This document shows, piece after piece, positions 1 through 10,503 of a stretch of 64,000 bases of DNA (position 1 is its first letter; each line of letters starts with the position of its first letter). The stretch covers positions 1 to 64,000 of the forward strand of contig KN817621.1 in the NCBI GenBank assembly GCA_000827495.1, in the 5' to 3' direction. Under the pieces are notes generated by a model that did no database searches, had not been told where the DNA came from, and saw only the letters and a program-made list of their open reading frames with translations. A program made the translations under genes and the position numbers. Origin of the DNA: Hypholoma sublateritium FD-334 SS-4. Lineage: Eukaryota; Basidiomycota; Agaricomycetes; Agaricales; Strophariaceae.

Positions 1-1158
1 CGAGACGAAAGCGGACATCGCTTTTGGCTGTCTTGTCGCCTGCTTCCTCGGCGATGCCTGCACTCCCGCCTTCCTGATGCCGCCCACCCCTCCCCTGAAA
101 TCAAGACTGCGCGACTCTCGAATCGCTCCAGCCGTACGCTGATTACGATTACTACCAGAGGAGTCAGTCGGACCTCAGCCGCAGTAGACTCTGAGGCGGC
201 CGCAGCTCCCACTGCGGCCACCTTTTCGACTCCGGCCTTTGAACCGAATCACTTTAAGAGTGACGGGCGACAGACCAAAATNGCCGTCATCTGGCTGCAC
301 CTTGTTCCTCCACCAACCAACTGATAGCCCGCATTCCGTTGAACTCACTCGTGACACTCCTCTGCTCCCTGATTGTGACGAAGAGCCGAATGTCTTTCAA
401 GTACAGCCTCAGCTCCGACGACATGTATGTCCCGAACAAAGTTGTCAAAGATCCTTCGGGAAAAAGCTCCCACAAGGGCTCAGGGCAGTCGACGATAACC
501 CNGGAACCTGAGTTGGAAAGAAACCACCGGAAAGAAGAGCACCTTCACAATACAATTCACTCCCTTGAGCAGGAGATTATCAAACTACAGCTTGAGAATA
601 GCTCTCTTGCTGCGAACACCCCACGCCTTGGTTAGTTCAGATCTTCTGGTCTTAGGTTCACCTGCTCATTATATTTATCAGAACAGGTATGCTCCGAGAT
701 CGGTTTTCCTTGTCCATCAACTGACACATCCAGACCCCAGTCATGCATGAATCGCCGTTTATTCATATGGGAAATCCCACTCCAAAGCCCAGGACGAATG
801 CGTCGAAGACGAAGAGCAAAAGCGTGGAACTTGGAGTGTCCACAGTCCTAGTGACCTCTACCATTGCCCCAGGAAATGGCGAAAACTCTGCAGTTCTCAA
901 GGTACTTGAGCTCGGGATCTAACTTTGTATTGCTATTCTAATAATAAAAAATAGGCCGCACTTAGATCACCACCAACTGCTGTAAATTTGAAGGCATCCC
1001 AGTCCAACTACGCTGCTGACAGGACTCAGTGGAAGACATTCCTCTTTCCTGTTTTCTGTTTGATTTTGACAGCATGTGTGCTTTCGAAGATTCTCTCGTA
1101 CCTGTTGATTACCCAGCCTGAGGGCTGCATCTGTTTCTCAGTGACTACTCGCATCTAA
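1..1158 (+). CDS. Partial tail-anchored coiled-coil protein (5' end outside window)
   Basis: I do not recognise the family. Proposed exons are 1-285 (open from the window edge, frame 1), 384-630, 741-901 and 955-1158, joined in phase; the last intron (902-954) is clean GT-AG. The product has an Ala/Ser/Thr-rich part, then a short leucine-rich coiled coil from the segment around 540-610 (EEHLHNTIHSLEQE...), a basic Lys/Ser stretch, and in the last exon one strong hydrophobic segment (starting TFLFPVFCLILTACVL) close to the C-terminus. That order suggests a tail-anchored membrane protein. Two N bases (282, 502) lie in the exons. A competing GC3-rich frame in 2-142 ends at TGA 140-142 and could be the real 3' end of another gene, so the first exon is the weakest part. 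Confidence 0.42.
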
Positions 1159-1316
1159 ATGCATCAGCCTCGGCACCTTGTGGAATTACGCCTAGACTAC
1201 ACTTCCTAAATTTACACCAACTCTATCTTGAGATGCGTAAAAGGATCTGTGTGATGATTGTGGAGAGAGGGTCGCACATGGGTCTCTTGACATTTGGTGC
1301 GCTGTGTGACACAAGT

Positions 1317-3388
1317 CAAGACCCTGCGTATTGAACGCAGACGCTTCCCCGTCAAGGACTCGANTAGCGCCGGCGCAGACGCCAACGATACTGCGCATGC
1401 GGACATACCCACCGCGANGTAGAGCATACGCGCGACCAAGTTCGCCGTGGACGATGCGTCGCTCGTCGATTCGCCTGCCAATCCTTGCGCGGTCGACGGC
1501 CCTTCGATCCCGTTCCGACGCCGACGCTTCGCGCAGGAAACGAGGGCTCGCACAGTCATCTGCGCCGACGCNCTGCTGCTCCTATCGTCTTTGTCGTCGT
1601 CGTCGCCCTCGCCGCCGGCTGTTGTTGTCGACCAGCGCACTGTCACAGTCCGCCGCGCTCGGCCCCCGCGCCTGCCGAGGCCGACGGTGATGCGTAGCCA
1701 GACGCCGACGCGGTGACAGAAATGAAGCCCACGGAACCGCGCAGCGCCCCCCTCCGCCAGGCGAGCTCTCCTAGACGCGCTCGCAGTTCCACATAACCTG
1801 CGCGGACCGCGAGGTCGCAGCTCCCACGCAGCGCGCAGCGGAGAGCGCGGAGGCCGTGCGCAAGGCGGATGGATCAAGGCTGAAGACGGGGACGACGCGC
1901 GGGATAGGGCGGATGAAGAGTGGGCCCTGCCCGAGGAGGCTATCCGGCTCGGTGTGCCGCCCATCCTGCAAGCCGTAGTTGGTCGCCTCAGCCTTGGATT
2001 TCACCGCCGCGTCGCGAAAAGGGCGACCGTCAGCGATTCGAGCGGGCGACGCGGGCTTGTCGGGTGGAGGTGGAGGTGGGGCCGGTGGGTCGACGGGGAA
2101 GGCAACGGTCACGACGTGAGCGAGGGTCGGAGGGTGCCACCGCTGCCGAGCGATGCAGCGAGCAGGAGCGCGAGGGTCGGCGAGGCGTGCANCATCTCGA
2201 GGTCAGGGAGGAGTATCCGCAACGATGCTTCTGCCTCTGCCGTCCCAGGTACCAGGTGCGGACTTGACCCTATTCGACGCCGCGTGGGAGGCAAGCGAAC
2301 CTTTCGCAAGGCACGGAGAGCCCAAAGACATGGCATAGCGCGACGTTCGTCCGCCCGTCGAGCCACGCTAAGAGCCTGCGCGCGTCCACGGCGCCCATCA
2401 TCCGTGCCGTGATCGTAAGCGCGCTCAGCAGACTGGTGCNCGAAGACCGCGAAGACCGCGTCGTCGAACATGGGGAACCTGAGTGCCTGCAGTGCGTACG
2501 TGCTCGCTAGGGCGCGGCTGTGAGGCGTGCAGGCGGGACGATGAATGGGGGCCAGGATCGGCAGGTGAAGGTGGGTCAGCAGCGGTGGGTGACGGCGGAT
2601 ATGAAGTCGAGGAGTTGTGGCGGTTCCTCGAGCTCGGCGGGCCCATCACGCGCGACCTCCGTTGCAGAATCGCACAGGTCGAGCTCCACACACTGGTCGT
2701 GCTTATCCTCAACTTCGTGCCCCACTCTGCGCTTATCCTCCCGCACCTGCGCCTCCCCACGATCACACAGCTCCAACTCCAGCACATCCACCCCACCAAC
2801 CCCGCTCCCACCTGGACCGCCCTCCGACCGTGCGATAGTGCACGCGCTCTTCGTCGCCTCGCTCTTCGTCGCCTCGCTCTTCGTCGCCTCGCTCTTCGTC
2901 GCCTCGCTCTTCGTCGCCTCGCGCTGCCGCCTTTGCCTCGATCAACGTCGACACCCCTGGCGCGCCTCCCAGTGAGCTGCGCGCGTGGATCGCGCTGCCT
3001 GGCCCAAGCACACTCGAAACCATGGGGCGCTACGGCGCGTAATCGGGTCGCTTCTGGGCGCCTTTGGGCGGAGCTGCGTGCGGCGTATGTGCGCTCCGGG
3101 GATCGCGATATCCATAGGCTCAATGAATTCNGGCCGCTCGTCGTCGTAGACCGCCGCGCGCGTGAAGATATCGGCGAGCTACGACAGCAGGCCAACGCGC
3201 GCCAGCGCCAGCGTCGAGGGAGAAGAGAAGGCTGCTGTGGGCGCGAGTCCTGCGCGCAGCGGTGAGGGCGTACCTCCTAGCTCTTCNCCAAGATCATGCT
3301 GGCCATCGTCATCTGCGCGGTGTACTCGCGAGGTTACGATGGCCAGGGCGACGAGCNGGTCAGCGAGAGGAACGGATCGTGTTTGTAG
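1317..3388 (+). other. GC-rich plus-strand coding region with broken frames
   Basis: Several blocks have strong plus-strand codon bias (G/C at nearly every third position) but in different frames: about 1327-1716, 2345-2516, 2600-2835, 2851-3043, 3045-3265 and 3281-3388 (ending TAG 3386-3388). The block at 2600-2835 reads like leucine-rich-repeat sequence of the kind seen in fungal F-box proteins (VELHTLVVLILNFVP). N bases at 1364, 1418, 1572, 2192, 2440, 3131, 3287, 3357 and 3390 suggest base-calling errors, so this may be one multi-exon gene damaged by assembly, or a true pseudogene. No single continuous model can be defended. Confidence 0.35.
2851..2925 (+). repeat. 15-bp minisatellite, five copies
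   Basis: The unit TCGTCGCCTCGCTCT is repeated five times head to tail (starts 2851, 2866, 2881, 2896, 2911). Because 15 is a multiple of three, every frame stays open. The plus frame that fits the flanking GC3-rich codons encodes Ser-Ser-Pro-Arg-Ser repeats (SR/SP-like). The minus strand would give Gly-Asp-Glu-Glu-Arg repeats. Confidence 0.9.
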
Positions 3389-3455
3389 ANGTTTATTGCT
3401 TCAAAATTAGTATGTAAGTATTGCAAAGCAACTTCAATCTCTACACTACTCAACC

Positions 3456-4056
3456 ATGCTTGAACAGTTCTCCACACTCTTCTTCTATCTCAGACTATTC
3501 TACATTGAAAATCACTTCTGCTGTCACACTGCCGCCAACCCTGAAGGCTTCGACCTCGATAACCTCGAATGCATCGGCTGTGAAACGACAAGGCTACATA
3601 TGCAACTAAGGATCGCCGGTCTGGTCTTCGAGCACCAGCAAGAACTTCGAGAGTTTCTCGAAGTCGACGAAAGCGAGGTGCTATCGCTATACAAGCTCGT
3701 GGTCTCGTAGGTGTCTTATGTATATATTTTTGTGTCGTGTAGCCGCTTATTCCTCACTAGGGCTGACCTGCATCGCACCGACGACGATCCTGCCCTTCAC
3801 TGGACGATCCGTCTGTACGACGCTCGAGACGTGCAGGTTGCGACGATGCACGTCTACGGAGATGGCNACTGNGACTTCACAATCCAGGCGAAGGTCTCGT
3901 ATCGAGAGTTCCATTACGGAGATGATCAGTCGGGGACCAGGATGCTTTGCTTCAGGTAAGTCTTTCTTTGGGACTATTCAAAATATCTACTTACCTTGAA
4001 GGTTTTCTAAGTCATGGGGAATTGCACAAGGGCTGTGGCCCTTGGGAAGGCATTGA
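3456..4056 (+). CDS. Unrecognised protein gene, at least three exons
   Basis: Proposed exons are 3456-3706, 3761-3955 and 4002-4056 (stop TGA 4054-4056); the introns 3707-3760 (GTAGGT...CTAG) and 3956-4001 (GTAAGT...GAAG) keep the frame. The product is acidic: EGFDLDNLECIGCETTRLH and LREFLEVDESEVLSLYKL, then RADLHRTDDDPALHWTIRLY. Residue calls near 3867-3872 are uncertain because of two N bases. The first 25 residues after the chosen ATG are poor (another frame looks equally good up to about 3545), so the true start may be an upstream exon. Family unknown. Confidence 0.35.
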
Positions 4057-4147
4057 ATGAGATTTGTATTGCATACTACATTGACACTTATCATTTACCT
4101 ACTGCGTACTAGTTTTCAAGTACTTAATAGGTCGGGCTACAGGACAG

Positions 4148-4901
4148 ATGTATTGGAGCGGCAAACGACATTCCACGGGTCCACCATCTTATCGGACAAC
4201 AGTCTCCTTTCCGTCGACAAGAAGAAGCTCGAGATGGCAATTTTCGGCTCTCTCGCAGACTGGCGGCGTAGAATTCGAAGCCATGGCCTACTTTGTTAGT
4301 TTTTCGTCGCCTTGGACGCTTGAATATTTTGCTGACACTTCTTCGTGGACAGCTAAAGCTCGTCAATTTTATTTCAAAATGTGTAGAGGCTCTCAATATG
4401 CCCAAAGAGCACGAACATTCGGCCTATAGATTTCACCGAGATCTCTTCCTCTCGGGGCTCGAGCGCATCATCCTCGTANGATCTTTACGATCTAATCTTG
4501 TATCAATTACTTATAAATTTTTCAAGATCTCGCGCAAAGCATCGANGACTTACTACTCTACCCTGCACCTTGAACTCGCGCGCTACATTGNGTACGCCGG
4601 CCGTGCGGAGTACGAGCTCTCCTATACTGTCGCGCATGCCGCCGCGAAGCCACCAGAAGCCCAATATCCCCCAGGAGCGCAGTGCACCGGCACCCTCGTC
4701 TGTGCGCAATACACCCGCTCGCCAGCCCATCACTCCCAACCGCAGCGCGCCGGGGTTACCCTCCACGAACCCGTGCGGGAGTTTGAGTGTTGGGTGCACG
4801 CGGACCGTCCAGCANGCGCGGTCGCCTACGTACCGCACGCTAAAGGGGAACGCGGTCCCGAATCGACGTTGGCGGCGGGGAGCGGACTTTGGCGTAGTTG
4901 A
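4148..4901 (+). CDS. Unrecognised protein gene, possibly the continuation of the preceding one
   Basis: The firm part starts with an exon ending at 4294 (reads ...GVEFEAMAYF) and an intron 4295-4352 with a GCTGAC branch and ACAG acceptor; then LKLVNFISKCVEALNMPKEH and an open frame to TAG 4899-4901. A second likely intron (about 4479-4529, 51 bp) does not change the frame. The 3' part is GC-rich and contains N bases at 4480, 4547, 4592 and 4815. No domain was recognised. The 5' side has two competing frames, so the start at 4148 is only nominal. It may be the 3' half of the 3456-4056 gene. Confidence 0.33.
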
Positions 4902-5061
4902 TGGTAATCACGCTGTTTCGAAGTACGACCAGCTTCGCCAACCCCAAAGCTTGACCCCGCGCGCTCAACAGGAACGGATTACGAGGGTCATACCGCCGTG
5001 CATGGACCGTGCGTCGAACAACCATGAGGGCTGCATAGAATATATTTACGCGATATTATAG

Positions 5062-5785
5062 CCGCGTTAGTTAGTCACATAGTACTAGAAACTTGCGTTC
5101 AATATACTATATTTTACTTGCTTGGTGTCTTGTAATAAATGCTACTAATTGCCTGAGGCCTCGCTGAATGGCATCACGAGCAGTGGTAGTAAGCGTACTC
5201 TGATCTCGTACTTACTTGACTGGCCAGGGAATAATTAGAGGAAGGGTTGATAGTATATAATACCAGTGGAACTCTTACTGTGTAGCATTAGAAAAATAGA
5301 ATGCACCTTTGCCTAGGTCAACTCATGAAAGCAGCTGCAATTCTGATTTAATACTGATCACAACTGCTAGGAGCCAACAAGGGCGAGGCCTATACGGTAT
5401 ACTGTTCAGATCATTATTGAAACTTTGAATCTAAATACAATGATATGCCAGAATTCTTATCGAATCAATATGTTTGGCATATTACTGAAGGTGTCTTTTG
5501 TGCAGATCAACCTATCAAACCAGCTGCAGCTCTGATATAATAATAATAATGACTGCTATGAACTAACAGCAATGAAATTTAAGTGATGCACTAGTCAAAC
5601 TCTTATTACAGCATTGGATTTGAATATCAAAACATCCAAGAATCNAGTTTGTGGGTCGTGATCAGTATGTCATGGAGCACACAGATCAGTAATTAAAAAA
5701 ACTTGTTTTGCAAAAACGAGGGTGGAAAGGAACGTGACTAATTACAAAAACTATCTGCAAAAATAATCGGGCCCCCAATTTCCTG
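5062..5785. other. AT-rich gene-free stretch with imperfect repeats
   Basis: No coding signal on either strand. Two imperfect direct copies of about 65 bp lie at 5317-5385 and 5501-5570 (both share an AGCTGCA..TCTGAT core followed by ACTGCTA.GA..CAACA-like sequence). It ends abruptly where homology to the F-box gene at 27 kb begins. Confidence 0.5.
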
Positions 5786-6445
5786 ATGCAGGTCCCTTAT
5801 CTTCTGCGATCAGTTTTGTCAAATGGTCTTCCAAATTTGAAGAGCCTCGACATTTATCAAACACCAGGCTACTATACTGCAACTTCTCCAATCGAAGAAG
5901 GTGCTATTTGGCGCGAGGACGAAAGCGGGATCTTCCATGCTGAACGGCCATACTTTGCTGATGGATGGAATATGACAAAAAACTTTATGCATTCAATCGC
6001 TCGGGGAGCACCAGGTTTGCAGGAGCTCGGCTTGCACGGAAATCATCTGAGCCCCAAAGATATTGTCAGTTTGACCCTTCTTTCAATTATGTTGACATTC
6101 CCTTAGACCCTTCGACAGATAAAGATCACACCCGCTTGTGCAAAATTACAGTTACTAGAGCGCCTGTACTACGATGGCACTCTACAACCACACAAAGAAC
6201 CAATCAAACTCGTTGCTATACCAGAATTTCTACAGGCGGCTCGTTCTCTGGCCGAGTCAAGTCCGCAGTTGAGCATGGTGACGGATACATGTATGCCATT
6301 ACTGCCCTATGTCTCCGCTATGATCAGTAGGGCGGAGGACGGCACGGTTGCAACAGTCGTCGCCAATATGAATGGCCGCGGGTTACAAATAGGCCGGGAG
6401 AACGAACCTTTCCTTCCAAATCTATGCAAACGGTTCCCATATTAA
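5786..6445 (+). pseudogene. 5'-truncated copy of the F-box gene at 26989-28736
   Basis: Two exons (about 5789-6064 and 6107-6445, stop TAA 6443-6445) match the third and fourth exons of the F-box gene at 27 kb in sequence, phase and intron position; the parental intron is present here as 6065-6106. Shared segments include VPYLLRSVL, NFMHSIARGAPG, LSPKDI, PYVSAMISRAEDGTV and NMNGRGLQIGRE. Homology starts abruptly at the CAGGTCCC around 5789; the F-box, exon 2 and the start of exon 3 are missing. The remaining frame is intact, so decay is by truncation rather than by stops. An in-frame ATG is present at 5786, so a short product cannot be excluded. Confidence 0.85.
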
Positions 6446-6669
6446 ATTTGCAGCCAACTTCATATATCATAGCCCAACACGGTGAGCCAACGGTGAACTA
6501 GGTCACAGTAGAAAGCCCGAATCATGTTTTTCGAAATACACCTTGCTGAGATTTCCGCTCTAGAAGTTGATTTACATACTTTCTACGTCTGTCAGCTCGA
6601 TTGTATTTTTTATAGATTAAGATAGAAACATGTAAAGTATTCTAATAAATGATACATAGCCAGTTGAAA

Positions 6670-7130
6670 ACCACTCCGACCTCGTTCACAAGAAAATCGG
6701 ATACCACAAAATGCAAGTCGACGACTACTATTATCACAGCGATAAATTAATTGAGACTCTATCCTATCACAAATTAGCCGCTTGAATAGAATAAAGAAGT
6801 TGAAACCTACTGGACGATGATCGTTTTATGTCTATAATACTCTGCGGGCTTCTCAGATCCCATTTTTACTTCAAAGATGCCATTGCTTGTATATGATCCT
6901 CCCGTGAGGCCTCCTTGTATATTTTGTGGGTAAAATATTTTTATTTGCTGGTGATACTAACATAACATACCCAGTTACTTGTGTCATACCTTCAAACTGG
7001 CTTCAAGATCGAAGATTTGCTTCCGGCAAAATTACTTCATTCGGTATATATAACATCATCCCACGCTCGGGCCCGATGCCATTGAGCCCAGAGTTTCCTA
7101 TTACGTTGTCCTTGACTGATCCCCACCAAC
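6670..7130 (-). pseudogene. Decayed copy of the SnoaL-like gene at 26267-26823
   Basis: Read on the minus strand, the stretch matches the three exons and both introns of the gene at 26.3 kb. The middle exon is still open (reads like TGGSYTSNGIF, EKPAEYYRHKT) and the intron splice sites are retained, but the first exon has a premature stop near 7003-7005 and the last exon (about 6680-6775) carries indels. It lies tail-to-tail with the F-box fragment at 5786-6445, the same arrangement as the parent pair, so both came in one duplication. The start-codon side fades out around 7120-7140, just at the start of the next gene. Confidence 0.75.
7045..7053 (+). promoter_or_regulatory. TATA-like box of the F-box gene at 7147
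   Basis: TATATATAA lies 94 bp upstream of the ATG at 7147. It falls inside the decayed SnoaL-like copy; the parental sequence at the matching place (within exon 1 at about 26430-26445) has no TATA, so the box arose by mutation in the copy. Confidence 0.4.
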
Positions 7131-7146
7131 GCACTGCTGTTCCCCA

Positions 7147-8967
7147 ATGAACAATGCTGCAAACGACGAGACAACGCACCTCAGCGCATCGATTGAACGG
7201 CAACAACGCATCCTGAAAGCCGTCAAGGAGGAGTTGTTTTCTTCTCATGAAAAGTTGAAGCAAACGCTGCGACAGCACGATGACATCTTCTACCGCCTGT
7301 TCCCTCCAGTGCGCCCTGGACGGGACCCAGCTATCATCGGATTGAGCATAGAAGAGTCACGAAAGGATCTGGCGCGACTTCGACAGGCTATATTCGACCA
7401 GAGATTGGAACTGGAGAGCTTGTCGCAACCATTTGAATCCTCAGCCGACATAAATCCGCCTTCCTCTTCCTCTGGTGTGTTGGATACCGAAGACTGGGAG
7501 GCACGCGTCGCCGAGGGGCGCAACAAGCTGGCCAACCTTAAACAGGAGTTCGCGGACACTCGCCTGACTTTGGATAAACTAGAGGCATTGCTCTCTCCTA
7601 TCCGATTACTTCCGATGGAAGTCATCCGAGAGATATTCACTCATTGTCTAGAGGTCAATAACTACGACTATGCTGCATCGATCTCCATCCCTTTGTTTTT
7701 AACGCACGTATGCTCGTCGTGGAGGACCATAGCCATCAACAAACCGGATCTGTGGACCCACATCTGGGTTGTTGTCGAGAATGACGATAATCGGCCGGGA
7801 TGGCCAGCAATCGCCAAGCTATGGGTTGAACGGTCCAAGGATCTGCCTCTCTCCTTCCGCATCCAGGAATCAGAGACGCACAATCATCTGAAAAACCCCG
7901 ACTCGGTGTTCTTCCGAACCTTGGATATTCTGACACCCCAATCACACCGATGGAGGAGTGTGGAACTAGTCAATCGTAATTTCCAGGCTGTCGGCGACAT
8001 CGAATGGTTCCGCAAACTACCTGAGCGACGGGAATTTCCTCTCCTCGAATCGCTGACCTTACAAACGCGGAAAATGGACACGAAAGAGACAAGTCGGCTC
8101 ACGAAGATGATGCGCGCCTCGCCGCGGCTGCACACTGTGACTTGGATGGTCAAAACGGCGCTGTCGATGCCATTCCTTCCATGGGGCCAATTGACGCATC
8201 TTACCTTGATCTTCATCAGCTCGTTAGGGGAAACCCAGAACATTGTACGCAATAGTCCCCTGCTGCAGCTGCTGGACATTAGCATCCAAACGCAACTACC
8301 CCCTTTTCATCCGGATCCGGAAGGCATACCGATCACGCACACAAACCTGCGCACGGTCTACCTCTCATGTGCAGGCAATCTCGTCCCCCTGTTCAACTCC
8401 TTCACGTTCCCCTATGTGCATGATTTGACCATCGACCAGATCTCCGAGGCGCAGGCGGAACAGATGAACGGGGCGTGGCCGCGTGAGGCATTCACAGCGT
8501 TTTTACAGCGGTCGCGGTGCTCGCTGCAGCGGTTTGTGCTGCAGAACGCATTCTTCGCGCAGGAAGGGGATTTGCTCGCTCTCCTCCGTCGCCTGTCGCC
8601 GTCGCTACGCACGCTGGAAATCGACAACTCTGAACACACATGCATCACCGATGTTGTGCTCCGGGAGTTGACGTACCCCGAGATGACAGAGGACATCACA
8701 TCAGCGGAAAGTGGGGATTCGTGTGCCGCAGTATTGTGTCCCAAACTGGAGCAGCTCAAATTCTGGGGGTGCATTGACTCGACGGATGGCGTTCTGGCTG
8801 ACATGGTGGAGTCCAGGTGGAATTGGCCAAACCAGCACCCATCACTCAAGCGGCTGGCAAAAGGCGAATTCACCGCGCGGTCTCCTCCGGATAGACCTTT
8901 GGACAAGACAAGGCTAACGCAATTAAATTCGGTGAAGATAACTTATAACGTCTTTGACATCTATTAA
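7147..8967 (+). CDS. F-box-like protein with N-terminal coiled coil (606 aa, intronless)
   Basis: A single uninterrupted frame of 606 codons. Residues about 10-150 form charged coiled-coil segments (SASIERQQRILKAVKEEL; LANLKQEFADTRLTLDKLEA), directly followed by an F-box-like segment at about 152-190 (LSPIRLLPMEVIREIFTHCL ... LTHVCSSWRTIAINKPDLWT). The rest is leucine-rich and repeat-like, probably a substrate-binding LRR fold. This is the typical Agaricomycete F-box layout (coiled coil, PxEVxxxIF box, CxxWR..A...P.LW). Such proteins act as substrate receptors of SCF ubiquitin ligases by binding Skp1; the substrate cannot be told. It is the only large intronless gene among the confident models, which could indicate a retrocopy or lineage expansion. 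Convergent with the Rds1-like gene. Confidence 0.88.
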   Translation: MNNAANDETTHLSASIERQQRILKAVKEELFSSHEKLKQTLRQHDDIFYRLFPPVRPGRDPAIIGLSIEESRKDLARLRQAIFDQRLELESLSQPFESSADINPPSSSSGVLDTEDWEARVAEGRNKLANLKQEFADTRLTLDKLEALLSPIRLLPMEVIREIFTHCLEVNNYDYAASISIPLFLTHVCSSWRTIAINKPDLWTHIWVVVENDDNRPGWPAIAKLWVERSKDLPLSFRIQESETHNHLKNPDSVFFRTLDILTPQSHRWRSVELVNRNFQAVGDIEWFRKLPERREFPLLESLTLQTRKMDTKETSRLTKMMRASPRLHTVTWMVKTALSMPFLPWGQLTHLTLIFISSLGETQNIVRNSPLLQLLDISIQTQLPPFHPDPEGIPITHTNLRTVYLSCAGNLVPLFNSFTFPYVHDLTIDQISEAQAEQMNGAWPREAFTAFLQRSRCSLQRFVLQNAFFAQEGDLLALLRRLSPSLRTLEIDNSEHTCITDVVLRELTYPEMTEDITSAESGDSCAAVLCPKLEQLKFWGCIDSTDGVLADMVESRWNWPNQHPSLKRLAKGEFTARSPPDRPLDKTRLTQLNSVKITYNVFDIY

Positions 8968-9126
8968 CCAATGGCTTATTGTATCTGTAATTGTACATTG
9001 ACTTAATTAGCGATTTTTTGATGTTGTAATGATTCCCATTGAATAAGTAAAACATGTGCTGATGACATACACATATCGTTTGCATTTTATCGCATCATTA
9101 TTGAAGTATCGGAGAAAGTAACCTAC

Positions 9127-10427
9127 TTAACCTGACTGATACAGAGCGGGACCAGCAACGATGTGTGAGTTCAACATAGAGATATTTGCGGGCGTGATCG
9201 TAAGGTTGGCATCAGTTATCGCAACAAACCTTAGGACAATGAGTTGAGGCATCGAGACACAATGGAATGAACATACATGGTGCCATTCACAATAGGCGAG
9301 GAATTTCCTCCGAACACCGTTCCCCCGGGCTGATAGGTCTTGCCACTCTGGTTGTTGATATCCATGAGTTCGGTGAACGTGGTGTTCAATTGCGAGATCC
9401 AGGCGACAAACTAGGGCTAAGATCAGCGTAGCTCCCTACTACATTGTGGATCGAATGCACCTTGGGATCTCCAGCAGTGGTGTTGGTGGTGAAACTATTG
9501 TTGTATCCGACCTGCTTCCCGGGCGTCTCCCATGTGAAGAAGACTTCGCGACCGGGATACGAGAGGGGCTCAGAGCGATTGTGCGTGATGGCAGGCGTTG
9601 TCTCGTTCCCGATCACGGAGAGATTAAAATACGCAGTCGCGTTGGGATTATTCTGCAGCGAACAGTGAGTTTTGTTCTTGTACCAAAGGATGCGTTATAC
9701 TGACAGTGATGTTGAGAGCGGGGAAGTTCTGCCACTCAATCTTCGGGTTCGACGCGGGGCAGCTTACGATGTACGGCGCCAGCAGCGTCCACGCCATGCT
9801 CTGCGTGATGCCCGCCTCGAACCACACGGGCATCGGGAACAGGCCTTCAAACTGGCGGAAAATCATCTGCTGGCGCGCCTCAGTCGTGATGCTCTGCAAC
9901 AGCAGCTGCGCCGACGCGCGAGAGTCAAGGTGCTCGAGGAAGCCGTACACGCCCGACTCGCCGAAGCGCGTCAGCTTCTGGCAGAAGTCGACGAACTCGC
10001 GCACGGTCTGGAATGGGTAGCGATACGTGCATTGCTTCGCGGCACGCTCGGGGCCGAGGATGTTCGTGAGCAACTGCGCGTGCCCCACCTCCTGGTCGGC
10101 CATGAACTCGATGAGGAAGCGGTCCTCCGCGTTGAGCCCCGCAGCCTCGAATTCCGCGACGGAAAAGCGCGCCAGACCGTAGTGAAATAGGTCGAGTTCA
10201 ATCCATTCCTGATTGAGCGCCAAATTCTGTGAATAAATATTAATTACGATCAATAAACGCTGATGAGAGCCGAAATTACGCACTATTGATTGGAAGTCGA
10301 AGTCACTGAGGGGCTGATAGACTGGAGGTGTTGAATTTGTTCCGAGGCCTCCTGAGGGCGTGTACGGGGCAGCAGATACGAGTACACCGAGACCCAGAAG
10401 AGAAGAGATGAAAGTTGTTATTTTCAT
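9127..10427 (-). CDS. Rds1-like ferritin-like domain protein (364 aa, secreted)
   Basis: Five exons on the minus strand: 10284-10427, 9705-10226, 9461-9652, 9277-9410 and 9127-9229; four introns of 47-57 bp keep the phase. The protein starts with a signal peptide (MKITTFISSLLGLGVLVSAA) and continues with a ferritin-like helical domain: LNQEWIELDLFHYGLARFS, then DRFLIEFMADQEVGHAQLL with the E..H pair, and EARQQMIFRQFEGLFPMPVW. It ends in a beta-rich part with NxT/S glycosylation sites, closing on HIVAGPALYQSG. This matches the fungal Rds1/desiccation-related family (Ferritin_2), which responds to stress such as nutrient starvation; the biochemical activity is not settled. The start ATG is followed at once by the signal peptide; an in-frame upstream extension would bury it. 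Confidence 0.88.
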
Positions 10428-10497
10428 GATGCGGGTGCGAAAGTTGGGAGGACGAGCAATGTGGCTAGAGTGGATTTTGTTCGCAGCGAACACCCAG

Positions 10498-10503
10498 CTT
10501 ATA
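10498..10503 (-). promoter_or_regulatory. TATA-like box of the Rds1-like gene
   Basis: On the minus strand the sequence reads TATAAG, about 75 bp before the ATG at 10427. Confidence 0.4.
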
